The notes below the pieces were generated by a model, which was not told where the DNA came from, made no database searches, and worked only from the letters and a program-made list of their open reading frames with translations. 23,147 nucleotides of DNA from CAYOKT01 sp964404605 (GTDB taxonomy: Bacteria; Electryoneota; Electryoneia; Electryoneales; Electryoneaceae), in the NCBI GenBank assembly GCA_964404605.1, contig CAYOKT010000044.1:1-23147 (forward strand), written 5' to 3'. A program made the position numbers and the translations under genes. Positions 5,994 through 13,802 of the stretch are shown here, piece after piece. Within the stretch, counting starts at the first letter, position 1; each line of letters starts with the position of its first letter.

Positions 5994-7228
5994 ACGTCTC
6001 CGAGCGGATCTGGGGTGTCAGCGAGCTGACCCGCGAGATCAAGCAGACCCTGGAGAGCGCCTTTCCGCCCCTGTGGCTGAAGGGTGAACTTTCCGGGGTT
6101 TTGTTGCACCGGAGCGGCCACCTGTACCTGACGCTGAAGGATGCCGGGTCGCAGATCAAGGGCGTGATGTGGCGCCAGCGGGTGCGGGGGTTGGACTTCC
6201 GCCCGGAGGACGGCCTCGAGGTGCTCCTCTTCGGGCGGGTGGTGGTCTACGAGCGCGGCGGGCAGTACCAGTTCGACATCGAGGTGATGCAGCCCGCCGG
6301 GCGCGGCGCGCTCTGGGCCGAATTCGAGAAGCTGAGGGTGCGCCTCGAGGCGGAGGGGCTCTTCGCCGCCGGGCGGAAGCGCCCGATCCCCCGCTACCCC
6401 CGCCGGATCGGCGTGGTCACCTCGGCCAGCGGTGCGGCGGTGCGGGACGTGCTGGTCACCCTCGCGCGGCGCGGGTTCGCCCTCGAGGTGCTCTTCGTCC
6501 CGGTCCGGGTGCAGGGCGAGGGGGCGGCGGGGGAGATCGCCGGGGCGCTCGACCGTCTCGCACGGCATGACCCGCCCCCCGATGTCATCCTCCTGGCGCG
6601 CGGCGGCGGCTCGCTGGAGGACCTGTGGGCCTTCAACGAGGAGACGGTGGTGCGGGCGGTGGCGGAGTGTTCCGTGCCGGTGATCACCGGCGTCGGGCAC
6701 GAGACCGACACCACCCTCGCGGACTACGCCGCGGACCTGCGCGCGCCGACGCCCACCGGGGCGGCGGAGCGGGCCACGCCGGACCGGAGCGAGCTTGCCG
6801 GCGGCCTCGCGCAGACGGCCCGCCGCCTCGCGCGCGCGGTGGAGACCCGCATCGGCCAGTACCGCCATCGGCTGGAGACCGCCGCCGGGGCGTACGGCCT
6901 CCGCCGTGTGCCCGACCGGCTGCGCCAGGGGATGCAGCAGCTCGATGACCTCCAGCTTCGCGGCGAGCGGGCGCTCCGGGTCGGCCTGGACCGGCGGCGG
7001 GAGCGGGTGCGGGCGATGGCGGACCGGCTCACCGCCCTGGACCCGCGGCAGGTGCTGGCGCGGGGGTACGCCGTCGTCCGCCGCGAAGGCGAGGTGATTC
7101 GCGATGCCGACCGTCTCGCGATCGGCGAGAGGGTGGAGCTCCTGCTGGCGCGCGGCGGTGCGGAGAGTGAAATTACCCGTATTATTCCTCCCGGGGAGGG
7201 GGAAGGGAGAGGGAACGATGAACCCTGA
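5990..7228 (+). CDS. xseA: Exodeoxyribonuclease VII large subunit
   Basis: A 412-residue catalytic subunit of the single-strand-specific exonuclease that trims DNA to oligonucleotides in repair. N-terminal OB-fold (about 5-105; WLKGELSG, HLYLTLKD), then the catalytic domain with RRIGVVTSASGAAVRDVL, RGGGSLEDLWAFNEE, and GVGHETDTTLADYAADLRAPTPTGAAE, followed by a long alpha-helical coiled-coil region (about 265-350) that binds XseB and a C-terminal segment with LARGYAVV. No Shine-Dalgarno is seen; the ATG overlaps the DUF2905 stop, suggesting coupled re-initiation. It overlaps xseB by 11 nt. Confidence 0.97.
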   Translation: MNVSERIWGVSELTREIKQTLESAFPPLWLKGELSGVLLHRSGHLYLTLKDAGSQIKGVMWRQRVRGLDFRPEDGLEVLLFGRVVVYERGGQYQFDIEVMQPAGRGALWAEFEKLRVRLEAEGLFAAGRKRPIPRYPRRIGVVTSASGAAVRDVLVTLARRGFALEVLFVPVRVQGEGAAGEIAGALDRLARHDPPPDVILLARGGGSLEDLWAFNEETVVRAVAECSVPVITGVGHETDTTLADYAADLRAPTPTGAAERATPDRSELAGGLAQTARRLARAVETRIGQYRHRLETAAGAYGLRRVPDRLRQGMQQLDDLQLRGERALRVGLDRRRERVRAMADRLTALDPRQVLARGYAVVRREGEVIRDADRLAIGERVELLLARGGAESEITRIIPPGEGEGRGNDEP

Positions 7229-7532
7229 GGACACCGCGCCGCTTTTCGCGGGCGGGGAGAACGCGGAAGAGCCCGAAGCCGCGCCGGGTGGGACCGGGGA
7301 CGGCGAGAGCGGCCTGCCCCCGTTCGAGCGGGACCTCGCCCGCCTCGAGGCGATCGTCACCCGGCTCGAGGAGGGCGGGCTGAACCTCGATGACAGCCTG
7401 AAACTGTTCGCCGAGGGGCAGGAGCTGCTCGCCCGCTGTCGCGCCGCGCTGGAGAAGGCGGAGGTCAAGGTGCGCCGCCTGCTCGAGGGGGGCGGCTCCG
7501 AAGAGATCGACCCGGAAAGCCTCGGGCGGTGA
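7218..7532 (+). CDS. xseB: Exodeoxyribonuclease VII small subunit
   Basis: A 104-residue accessory subunit of exonuclease VII. The conserved helical hairpin FERDLARLEAIVTRLEEG, LNLDDSLKLFAEGQELL, and CRAALEKAEVKV spans about 37-90. Family members are usually 60-85 residues; the extra length is an acidic, Gly/Pro/Glu-rich N-terminal tail of about 35 residues. There is no alternative internal ATG, and GGGAGAGGG lies just upstream of the ATG at 7218, so the tail seems genuine. It overlaps xseA by 11 nt and is 19 nt from nadK. Confidence 0.95.
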   Translation: MNPEDTAPLFAGGENAEEPEAAPGGTGDGESGLPPFERDLARLEAIVTRLEEGGLNLDDSLKLFAEGQELLARCRAALEKAEVKVRRLLEGGGSEEIDPESLGR

Positions 7533-7551
7533 CCCGGGGAAGGAGGCGGCC

Positions 7552-8427
7552 ATGAATCTCGGTCTGCTCGGCAATCCGAACAAGCGCGCCGTGGAGGGGG
7601 TACTCCCGGCCTATGTCAAGTGGCTGGAGGATCGCGGCGTTGAGTATGTCCTCTCCCGGGAGTTCTCCCACCTGCCCGGTCTCGAGGGCAAGCGGACCTG
7701 CGAGCCGGAGGAGGTCGCCCGACGTTCCGAGATCGTGCTCAGCTTCGGCGGGGACGGCACCCTGCTGAACACCGTGAAGCTGCTCAAGGGCCGTGAAACC
7801 CCGGTCCTCGGGGTGAACCTCGGGGGGCTCGGCTACCTGACGGAGGTCGGTCCGGGAGAGGTGTACCAGCGCACCGATGACCTGCTCGAGGGACGCTGGA
7901 CCATCGAGCGGAGGATGATCCTCGAGGCGCGCATCGAGGACGAGGTGGACAGCGGGCCGTGGTACGCCCTCAACGATGTCGTCGTCGACAAGGGCGGCTA
8001 CGCCCGGATGATCCTCCTGCGGACCACCATCGACGGGGTGTTTCTCAATACCTACAGCGCCGACGGGATGCTGGTCTCGACGCCGACCGGCTCCACGGGG
8101 TACAGCCTATCGGCCGGCGGGCCGATCGTCGAGCCGAAGATGGCCGGGTTCATCGTCCACCCGATCAACCCCCACTCGCTGACCAACCGCCCGCTGATGA
8201 TCAGCGATGACAAGGAAGTGCGGGTCGAGGCGCACAGCGAGGAGGGGCACGTCGTGGTCAGTGTGGACGGCCAGGTGGTCGCCAAGCCGCCCAGCGGCCG
8301 CACCGTCATCGTCCGGCGGGCGAAGTTCTCCGCCTGCCTGGTCAACTTCGAGGGGCGCTACTTCTACGATGTTCTCCGCCAGAAGCTGGGGTGGGGCGAC
8401 CTGCCCACGGGGCGGGGGACGGTGTAG
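7552..8427 (+). CDS. nadK: NAD kinase
   Basis: A 291-residue ATP/polyphosphate NAD kinase that makes NADP+. Motifs: FGGDGTLLN (65-73) with catalytic Asp68, LGVNLGGLGYLTE, NDVVVDKGG from Asn141, the substrate motif STPTGSTGYSLSAGGP, and a C-terminal beta-sandwich with VSVDGQ. Length is normal. A very good Shine-Dalgarno AAGGAGG precedes the ATG. It probably closes the DUF2905-xseA-xseB-nadK unit, since a strong hairpin follows its stop. Confidence 0.97.
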   Translation: MNLGLLGNPNKRAVEGVLPAYVKWLEDRGVEYVLSREFSHLPGLEGKRTCEPEEVARRSEIVLSFGGDGTLLNTVKLLKGRETPVLGVNLGGLGYLTEVGPGEVYQRTDDLLEGRWTIERRMILEARIEDEVDSGPWYALNDVVVDKGGYARMILLRTTIDGVFLNTYSADGMLVSTPTGSTGYSLSAGGPIVEPKMAGFIVHPINPHSLTNRPLMISDDKEVRVEAHSEEGHVVVSVDGQVVAKPPSGRTVIVRRAKFSACLVNFEGRYFYDVLRQKLGWGDLPTGRGTV

Positions 8428-8430
8428 TAT

Positions 8431-8458
8431 TCCCGGCCCCGCCGCCGCGGGGGAGGGA
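8431..8458 (+). terminator. GC-rich hairpin after nadK
   Basis: TCCC (8431-8434) pairs with GGGA (8455-8458), then a 2x2 internal loop, then CCCCGC (8437-8442) with GCGGGG (8447-8452) around loop CGCC. It begins 4 nt past the nadK stop. No U-tract follows. It probably marks the end of the upstream transcript or a stabilised 3' end; the ftsY unit starts 77 nt later. Confidence 0.45.
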
Positions 8459-8534
8459 GCAGGACAGGTTGCCGCGCAGGAAAAGCCCGCCCGCGCACAC
8501 CGGCGTTCAACCCCATTCTCCGAGTGGTCGTTCG

Positions 8535-9482
8535 ATGAACCTTTTCAGTAAAATCGCGCAGGGCTTCCGAAAAACCCGCGAGGCGCTTTCCGACGGCATC
8601 CGCTCGGTCGTCGGCAACCGGACGCTGGACGAGGAGGCGCTCGAGGAACTCGAGGAGATCCTGATCACCGCCGACCTCGGGGTCGATGTCTCGCTGGAGC
8701 TGATCGAGCGGTTGCGCAAGCGCCATGAAGGGCAGCCCCTGGCGGGCGATGCGGTCCTCGCCGCCCTCGGCGAGGAGCTGGAAACGATGCTTACCGGCAT
8801 CGCCGGGGAGGAGCCTTCGGGAGAGGCCGCCGCGCCGCCGCCGAAGCCGAGGGTGACCTTCATCGTCGGGGTCAACGGCTCGGGGAAGACGACCACCCTC
8901 GGCAAGCTCGCCCGCCGCGCGGCGGATGAAGGCCGCTCGGTGCTCGTCGTCGCCGCGGACACCTTCCGCGGCGCGGCGGTGGAGCAGCTCGAGATCTGGG
9001 CGGGGCGCGCCGGGGTGGACATCGTCCGCGGCACCACCGGCGGCGACCCCGGCGCGGTGGTCTATGATGGTCTCCAGGCGGCGCTCGCGCGCGGGGTCGA
9101 CGAGGTCTTCGTCGACACCGCCGGCCGGCTGCACACCCGGGTGAACCTGATGCGGGAGCTGGAGAAACTCGACCGCGTGGCGAAAAAGGTGATCCCCGGC
9201 GCGCCCCATGAGGTGCTCCTCGTGCTGGACGGCACCACCGGCCAGAACGGCCTTTCCCAGGCCCGCGCCTTCACGCAGGCGTGCGGCGTCACCGGGATCG
9301 TGGTCACCAAGCTGGACGGCACCGCGAAGGGGGGGATCATCGTCCCCGTCGGCCGGGAGCTCGGCATCCCCGTCCGCTGGATCGGCCTCGGCGAGGGGGT
9401 GGAGGACCTCGTCCCCTTCGACCCGGGGATGGTGGTCCGGGCGGTGATCGGCGATGCGCCCGGCGGGGAAACCGCGCCGTGA
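8535..9482 (+). CDS. ftsY: Signal recognition particle receptor FtsY
   Basis: A 315-residue SRP GTPase that receives ribosome-nascent-chain complexes at the membrane. The N domain (1-100) begins almost at the start with LFSKIAQGFRKTREAL; the long acidic A domain of E. coli FtsY is absent, as in many bacteria where the amphipathic N-terminal helix binds lipid. NG-domain motifs: G1 GVNGSGKTTT (112-121), DTFRGAA (142-148), G3 DTAGR (194-198), G4 TKLD (258-261), and GLGEGVEDLVPF near the end. No convincing Shine-Dalgarno precedes the ATG. The last bases overlap the rimO GTG (GTGA). Confidence 0.97.
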   Translation: MNLFSKIAQGFRKTREALSDGIRSVVGNRTLDEEALEELEEILITADLGVDVSLELIERLRKRHEGQPLAGDAVLAALGEELETMLTGIAGEEPSGEAAAPPPKPRVTFIVGVNGSGKTTTLGKLARRAADEGRSVLVVAADTFRGAAVEQLEIWAGRAGVDIVRGTTGGDPGAVVYDGLQAALARGVDEVFVDTAGRLHTRVNLMRELEKLDRVAKKVIPGAPHEVLLVLDGTTGQNGLSQARAFTQACGVTGIVVTKLDGTAKGGIIVPVGRELGIPVRWIGLGEGVEDLVPFDPGMVVRAVIGDAPGGETAP

Positions 9483-10867
9483 GCCGACCGGCCCGCGTCA
9501 CGGGGCGGATCTATCTCCATCGCCTCGGCTGCCCGAAGCTGGACGTCGACCATGACTGGCTCGCCGCCGGGCTGCGGGAGCGGGGGGGACGGCTGGTCGG
9601 CGCGCCGGAGGAGGCGGACACGGTGATCGTCTCCACCTGCGCGTTCCTCGGCGATGCCCGGCTGGAGGCGCGCGAGGCGATCGAGGCGGCGGTGGACTGG
9701 AAACGGGGCGCGCCCGGCCGCCGGGTGTTCGTCACCGGCTGCCTGCCCGCCGCGGACGGCGAGGCGGCGGCCGGGCTCCCGCCCGGCGTGGACGGGGTCT
9801 TCACCCCCGCCCGGTGGGGCGATCTGCTCGCGCGTTTCGGGGAGGAGGAGAGGGGCGGGGTTTCGCCTGATGCGCCGTCGTCCGCTCCCGCCCCGGCCGG
9901 GCAGGTGCCAGCCGGTCTCACCGAGCGCCTCGCCTCCCGCAGGGGCGTCCCCGACGGCGCGTACGCCTACCTGAAGATCGCCGAGGGGTGTGACCGTCGC
10001 TGCGCCTACTGCGCCATTCCGCGCATCCGCGGCCGGTACCGCAGCCGCCGCCCGGAGGACATTCTCGCCGAGGCGGGCCGCCTGCTCGACGGCGGGGCGC
10101 GGGAGCTGATCGTCGTCGCCCAGGAGGTGAACAGCTACGGGCGCGATCTGCCGTCGCGCGCGGACATCGAGTCCCTTCTCCCCGCCCTGGGGGAGCGGGT
10201 CGCGGAGGCCGGCGGCTGGCTGCGCGTGCTCTACACCCACCCGCCCCTGTACAGCGAACGGTTCCTCGAGGCGCTGGTGAACACCCCGGCGCTGGTCCCC
10301 TACCTCGACTTCCCCATCGAGCACGCCGATGACAAGGTTCTGAAGGCGATGGGGCGGGGGACCACCTGGGCGGAGATGGCCCGCTGGATCGACCGCCTGC
10401 GGGAGCGCATCGAGGAGCTCGCGTTGCGAACCAGCGTAATCGTCGGCCATCCGGGCGAGGGGGCGCGAGAATTTGCTACATTGCTGGCGCGCCTCGATGA
10501 GGTGAAATTCGAGCGGCTTGGCGTGTTCCGTTTCAGCCCGGAATCCGGCACCAGCGCCGCCGGCAGGCCGGCCGCGGAACAAGAAGAAGCGATCCGGCGT
10601 GAACAGGATGTGATCGCCCTCTCCCTCGAGCACGCGGAGGCCTGGTACGCGGGCCGTGTCGGCCGGCGGGTGCGGATGCTCGTCGAGGGATCGGATGACC
10701 AGGGACGGGCGCTGGGGCGCACGGTCTGGGACGCACCGGAAGTCGATGGCGAAGCGGCGGCGACGATTCCGGCGCGGCCGGGGTCGTTTCTCGCCGGAAG
10801 GGTGATCGCCGCGGAGCCCCACCGGTTCACGATCGCGCCGGACCCCACGCAGGAGACTCCCCGATGA
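9479..10867 (+). CDS. rimO: Ribosomal protein uS12 methylthiotransferase RimO
   Basis: A 462-residue radical-SAM enzyme that methylthiolates the conserved aspartate of ribosomal protein uS12. The N-terminal methylthiotransferase domain keeps its three cluster cysteines: Cys18 in LGCPK, Cys54 in STCAF, Cys88 in VTGCL. The radical-SAM cluster is C171-x3-C175-x2-C178 in GCDRRCAYCAIP. A TRAM-like domain forms the C terminus. LGCPK and the overall layout favour RimO over MiaB. A Pro/Ala-rich insert (about 125-146) links the first two domains and explains the slightly large size. The GTG start overlaps the ftsY stop; ATGA overlap follows with the GWxTD gene. Confidence 0.95.
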   Translation: MSRPARVTGRIYLHRLGCPKLDVDHDWLAAGLRERGGRLVGAPEEADTVIVSTCAFLGDARLEAREAIEAAVDWKRGAPGRRVFVTGCLPAADGEAAAGLPPGVDGVFTPARWGDLLARFGEEERGGVSPDAPSSAPAPAGQVPAGLTERLASRRGVPDGAYAYLKIAEGCDRRCAYCAIPRIRGRYRSRRPEDILAEAGRLLDGGARELIVVAQEVNSYGRDLPSRADIESLLPALGERVAEAGGWLRVLYTHPPLYSERFLEALVNTPALVPYLDFPIEHADDKVLKAMGRGTTWAEMARWIDRLRERIEELALRTSVIVGHPGEGAREFATLLARLDEVKFERLGVFRFSPESGTSAAGRPAAEQEEAIRREQDVIALSLEHAEAWYAGRVGRRVRMLVEGSDDQGRALGRTVWDAPEVDGEAAATIPARPGSFLAGRVIAAEPHRFTIAPDPTQETPR

Positions 10868-12138
10868 AGAAGGCGCTCGCCGCCCTTGTGCTTCTCGCCG
10901 GTGCGGGGATTCTCCTCGCGCCCACCGCCGGCGCTCAACCCGAGATGTACTTCCCCGGCGATCAGCTCGGCACGCCGGTCTTCCACCTCGATGCGGTCAA
11001 CTTCTACTCCCCCGAATCCAACCGTACGAAGGTCATCATCTACATCGAAGTCGTCAATGACAACCTGCAGTTCGTCCGTTCGGGGCGCGGGTACGAGGCG
11101 AGTTTCGAGATGGACCTCTCCCTTCTCGCGGGCGTGGACGAGAGCGCGCCACGTTATGAGAATCGCATCTGGCGCGACAACGTGGTGACGAGCGAATTCG
11201 AGGAGACCAATTCCCGGGAGCTGTTCCACATCACCCAGACCTCCCTCGATGTGCCGCCGGGGACCTACTACCTGATCGCCACGCTCACCGACCTGGAGAC
11301 CCGCCGCAGCAGCAAGGTGAAGACCCCGCTCAAGGTCCCGGCCTACGGCGCGAAAGCGCTGGAGATCAGCGACCTCATCTTCGCCAAGAGCATCCGTCGC
11401 ACCCGGGGCGGCGGCTTCGACATCGTGCCCAATGTGGAGCGGATCGTCTTCGACACCGCCGAACCGCTCTACATCTATTTCGAAACCTACCTTCTCGAAC
11501 CGGCGCCGCTCACCGTGCTCGCCAGGGTGACAAACGAAGAAGGGGAAGTCGTCCTCGACACGACCTTCACCCGCGGGGAGAGAGGTAGCATCATCAGGGA
11601 TTACATGAAGCTGAATGTCTCCGGTCTGCCCGTTGGCCGGTACGTGCTCGAAATGCAGGGAAAGGCGAGCGGGGCGAGCGTCCTCAAGCGGGTGCCGTTC
11701 CGGGTGCATGTGGAGGGGCTGCCGACCTCGGTGACCAACATCGACGATGCGATCCGCCAGCTCCGGTATATCGCCTCGACGAAGGAAATGCAAAGGATGT
11801 TGCGCGCGAAGCCCTCCCGGCGGGGGGAGCTGTTCCGCGCCTTCTGGAAATCGAAGGATCCCACGCCGGAGACGGTGACCAATGAGCTGATGGAAGAGTA
11901 TTACCGCCGCGTGGAAGAAGCGAGCCGCATGTTCGGCAGCTTCCGGGAGGGGTGGGAGACCGACATGGGCGAGGTGTACATCCGCTTCGGTCCTCCCTCG
12001 GAGGTGGAGCGACACCCCTTCGACATCGACTCCCGCCCGTATGAAATCTGGTACTACTACGACATCCAGCGGAGATTCATCTTCGTGGATGAGATGGGAT
12101 ACGGCGAGTACCGCCTGGTCACCGATCTATGGCGTTGA
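10864..12138 (+). CDS. GWxTD-domain secreted protein of unknown function
   Basis: A 424-residue exported protein. A signal peptide with likely cleavage after Ala-Gly-Ala (22-24) is followed by beta-rich regions (about 30-290) that resemble two immunoglobulin-like or extracellular beta-sandwich segments. The C-terminal GWxTD domain (about 295-424) contains the naming motif GWETDMGEVYIRFGPP and a Tyr/Trp-rich end (EIWYYYD). GWxTD proteins are found mainly in FCB-group and related bacteria; their function is not established. A GGAG Shine-Dalgarno precedes the ATG. It overlaps rimO by 4 nt and ldcA by 10 nt, so it is embedded in a housekeeping operon. Confidence 0.88.
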   Translation: MKKALAALVLLAGAGILLAPTAGAQPEMYFPGDQLGTPVFHLDAVNFYSPESNRTKVIIYIEVVNDNLQFVRSGRGYEASFEMDLSLLAGVDESAPRYENRIWRDNVVTSEFEETNSRELFHITQTSLDVPPGTYYLIATLTDLETRRSSKVKTPLKVPAYGAKALEISDLIFAKSIRRTRGGGFDIVPNVERIVFDTAEPLYIYFETYLLEPAPLTVLARVTNEEGEVVLDTTFTRGERGSIIRDYMKLNVSGLPVGRYVLEMQGKASGASVLKRVPFRVHVEGLPTSVTNIDDAIRQLRYIASTKEMQRMLRAKPSRRGELFRAFWKSKDPTPETVTNELMEEYYRRVEEASRMFGSFREGWETDMGEVYIRFGPPSEVERHPFDIDSRPYEIWYYYDIQRRFIFVDEMGYGEYRLVTDLWR

Positions 12139-13052
12139 TTCCTCCCCCCCTCGCCCCCGGCGCGACTCTCGCGGTGGTCTCCCCGGCCGGACCCGCCCCG
12201 CCGGGTGAGGTGGAGCGCGGTTCCGCGGCGCTCCGGGAGCTGGGATACCGGCTCCACCCCATGCCCTCCGCCCACGCCTCGGGCGGCTATCTCGCCGGTC
12301 CCGACGCGGGCCGCGCCGCCGACCTGATGGACGCCTTCCTCGACGCGGAGATCGACGGCATCCTCTGCACCCGCGGCGGCTATGGCTCCATGCGCCTTCT
12401 CCCCCTGCTGGACTACGACCGCATCGCCGCCCACCCGAAGCCGCTGGTCGGTTTCTCGGACATCACCGCCCTGCAGACCGCCCTCTGGCGGCGCTGCGGG
12501 CTGGTGACCTTCTCCGGCCCCCAGCTCGCGAAGGGCTGGGGGAAAGGGCTCGATGCCTTCTCCCGCGCAGCCTGGAGCGAAATGCTCGCCGGGAAGTTGT
12601 GGGGCCGCCCGCTTCCCCTCCCCGGCGACCTGCGCGCCCTCGAGGTGGTTCGGCCGGGCGTGGCGGAGGGACGCCTGCTCGGGGGGAACCTCGCCCTGCT
12701 CGCCGCCCTCGCCGGGACCGGTTTCGCCCCCGATTTCACCGGCGCGATCCTCCTCCTCGAGGAGATCGATGAGCCGCTCTATCGCATCGACCGGATGCTG
12801 ACACAACTCGCCCTGGCGGGGCTGCTGGAGGGGGTGCGCGGCGTGGTGCTCGGGCGGTTCCGGCAGCACACGGCGGACGAGGTCCGGGAGTGGAGCCGCC
12901 CGGCCGCCGAACTCCTCGCGGACTATCTTCCGGACGTTCCCATTCTGCTCGGCGCGCCCTACGGTCACGAGGGGGAATGCTGGACACTCCCGCTGGGGGC
13001 GCGGGCGCTGCTCGACGGAAAGGACGGCACGCTCACCGTGGAGGCGGAATGA
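12129..13052 (+). CDS. ldcA: LD-carboxypeptidase (peptidase S66)
   Basis: A 307-residue cytoplasmic serine peptidase that removes the terminal D-Ala from recycled murein tetrapeptides. Catalytic triad by motif and spacing: Ser110 in VGFSDITAL, Glu212 in LLEEIDE, His280 in YGHEGE; the intervals of 102 and 68 residues equal those of the Pseudomonas enzyme as I recall it (S115, E217, H285). CTRGGYGSMRLL (80-91) is also a family signature. No Shine-Dalgarno is visible; the ATG lies inside the GWxTD gene, implying coupled translation. ATGA overlap with purN. It fits the cell-wall theme of the window. Confidence 0.95.
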   Translation: MALIPPPLAPGATLAVVSPAGPAPPGEVERGSAALRELGYRLHPMPSAHASGGYLAGPDAGRAADLMDAFLDAEIDGILCTRGGYGSMRLLPLLDYDRIAAHPKPLVGFSDITALQTALWRRCGLVTFSGPQLAKGWGKGLDAFSRAAWSEMLAGKLWGRPLPLPGDLRALEVVRPGVAEGRLLGGNLALLAALAGTGFAPDFTGAILLLEEIDEPLYRIDRMLTQLALAGLLEGVRGVVLGRFRQHTADEVREWSRPAAELLADYLPDVPILLGAPYGHEGECWTLPLGARALLDGKDGTLTVEAE

Positions 13053-13684
13053 TCGAGCGGGTGCGGCTGGGGATCATGGCGTCGGGCCGGGGCTCGAACG
13101 CGGAGGCGCTCCTGCTCGCCTGCGAGGCCGGCCTGGTCGATGCCGAGGGAGCGCTGGTGGTCTCCAACCGGCCGGATGCGGGCGTGCACGAGGTGGCGAA
13201 GCGGCACGGCGTTCCGAGCCTCCATCTCGCGCGGGACCAGTTCGCCGAGGGCGGGGAGTTCGCCGATGCGCTGATCGCCGCCTTCCGGGAGCGCGGCGTC
13301 GAACTGATCGCCCTCGCCGGGTACATGCGCAAGGTGCCTCCGCGCCTCCTCCGCGCCTATCCGCGCGCGGTGCTCAACATCCACCCGGCCCTGCTGCCGA
13401 GGTACGGCGGCAAGGGGATGTACGGCCTGCGGGTGCACGCGGCGGTGATCGCCGCGGGCGACACCGAGACGGGTGTCACGGTGCACTACGTGGACGAGGA
13501 GTATGACCGGGGCCCGATCCTGCTCCAGGCCGCCGGGGTGCCGGTACTCCCCGAAGATACCCCCGAGAGCCTCGCCGCACGTGTTCTCAGGGTGGAACAC
13601 ACGATCTACCCCCGGGCGGTGCAGATGTGGATCGAGCAGCGCCGGTCCGCGGGCGGAAGCGGCGAGCCCGGAGAGGCTTGGTAG
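13049..13684 (+). CDS. purN: Phosphoribosylglycinamide formyltransferase
   Basis: A 211-residue enzyme that transfers a formyl group from 10-formyl-THF to GAR in purine synthesis. Motifs: LGIMASGRGSN (7-17) for phosphate binding, LAGYMRKVPP, catalytic Asn110 and His112 in LNIHPALLP, and GVTVHYVDEEYDRGP carrying the acidic catalytic loop. Length is normal. GGAGG precedes the ATG inside the end of ldcA. It is the last gene of the ftsY-rimO-GWxTD-ldcA-purN chain; purH follows after a 118-nt gap. Confidence 0.96.
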   Translation: MIERVRLGIMASGRGSNAEALLLACEAGLVDAEGALVVSNRPDAGVHEVAKRHGVPSLHLARDQFAEGGEFADALIAAFRERGVELIALAGYMRKVPPRLLRAYPRAVLNIHPALLPRYGGKGMYGLRVHAAVIAAGDTETGVTVHYVDEEYDRGPILLQAAGVPVLPEDTPESLAARVLRVEHTIYPRAVQMWIEQRRSAGGSGEPGEAW

Positions 13685-13729
13685 CGGCAAAATGGGCGCG
13701 CTTCCCCTATCTTCTCTCGTCTCGCCCGT

Positions 13730-13753
13730 CTCGCGTGAACCGTGATACGCGAG
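13730..13753 (+). promoter_or_regulatory. Hairpin in the purN-purH leader
   Basis: CTCGCGT (13730-13736) pairs perfectly with ACGCGAG (13747-13753) around a 10-nt loop. It sits in an unusually A-rich intergenic gap (13685-13802; for example GGAAAAAAC near 13768-13776). It could be a purN terminator or part of a purH leader. I see no convincing -35/-10 pair and no match to the ZTP or guanine riboswitch consensus. Confidence 0.4.
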
Positions 13754-13802
13754 CGATCCCTACGATAGGAAAAAACAAGAGTTAAATGAGGCCGACCGGA
13801 GC

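Noticed and set aside
13692..13745. 17-codon ATG ORF (MGALPLSSLVSPVSREP) as a purH leader peptide
   Set aside because: No convincing ribosome site, no run of a regulatory amino-acid codon, and no clear terminator/antiterminator pair; serine content may be chance.
13685..13802. ZTP (pfl) or purine riboswitch upstream of purH
   Set aside because: I could not find the conserved core sequences of either class; only a plain hairpin is visible.
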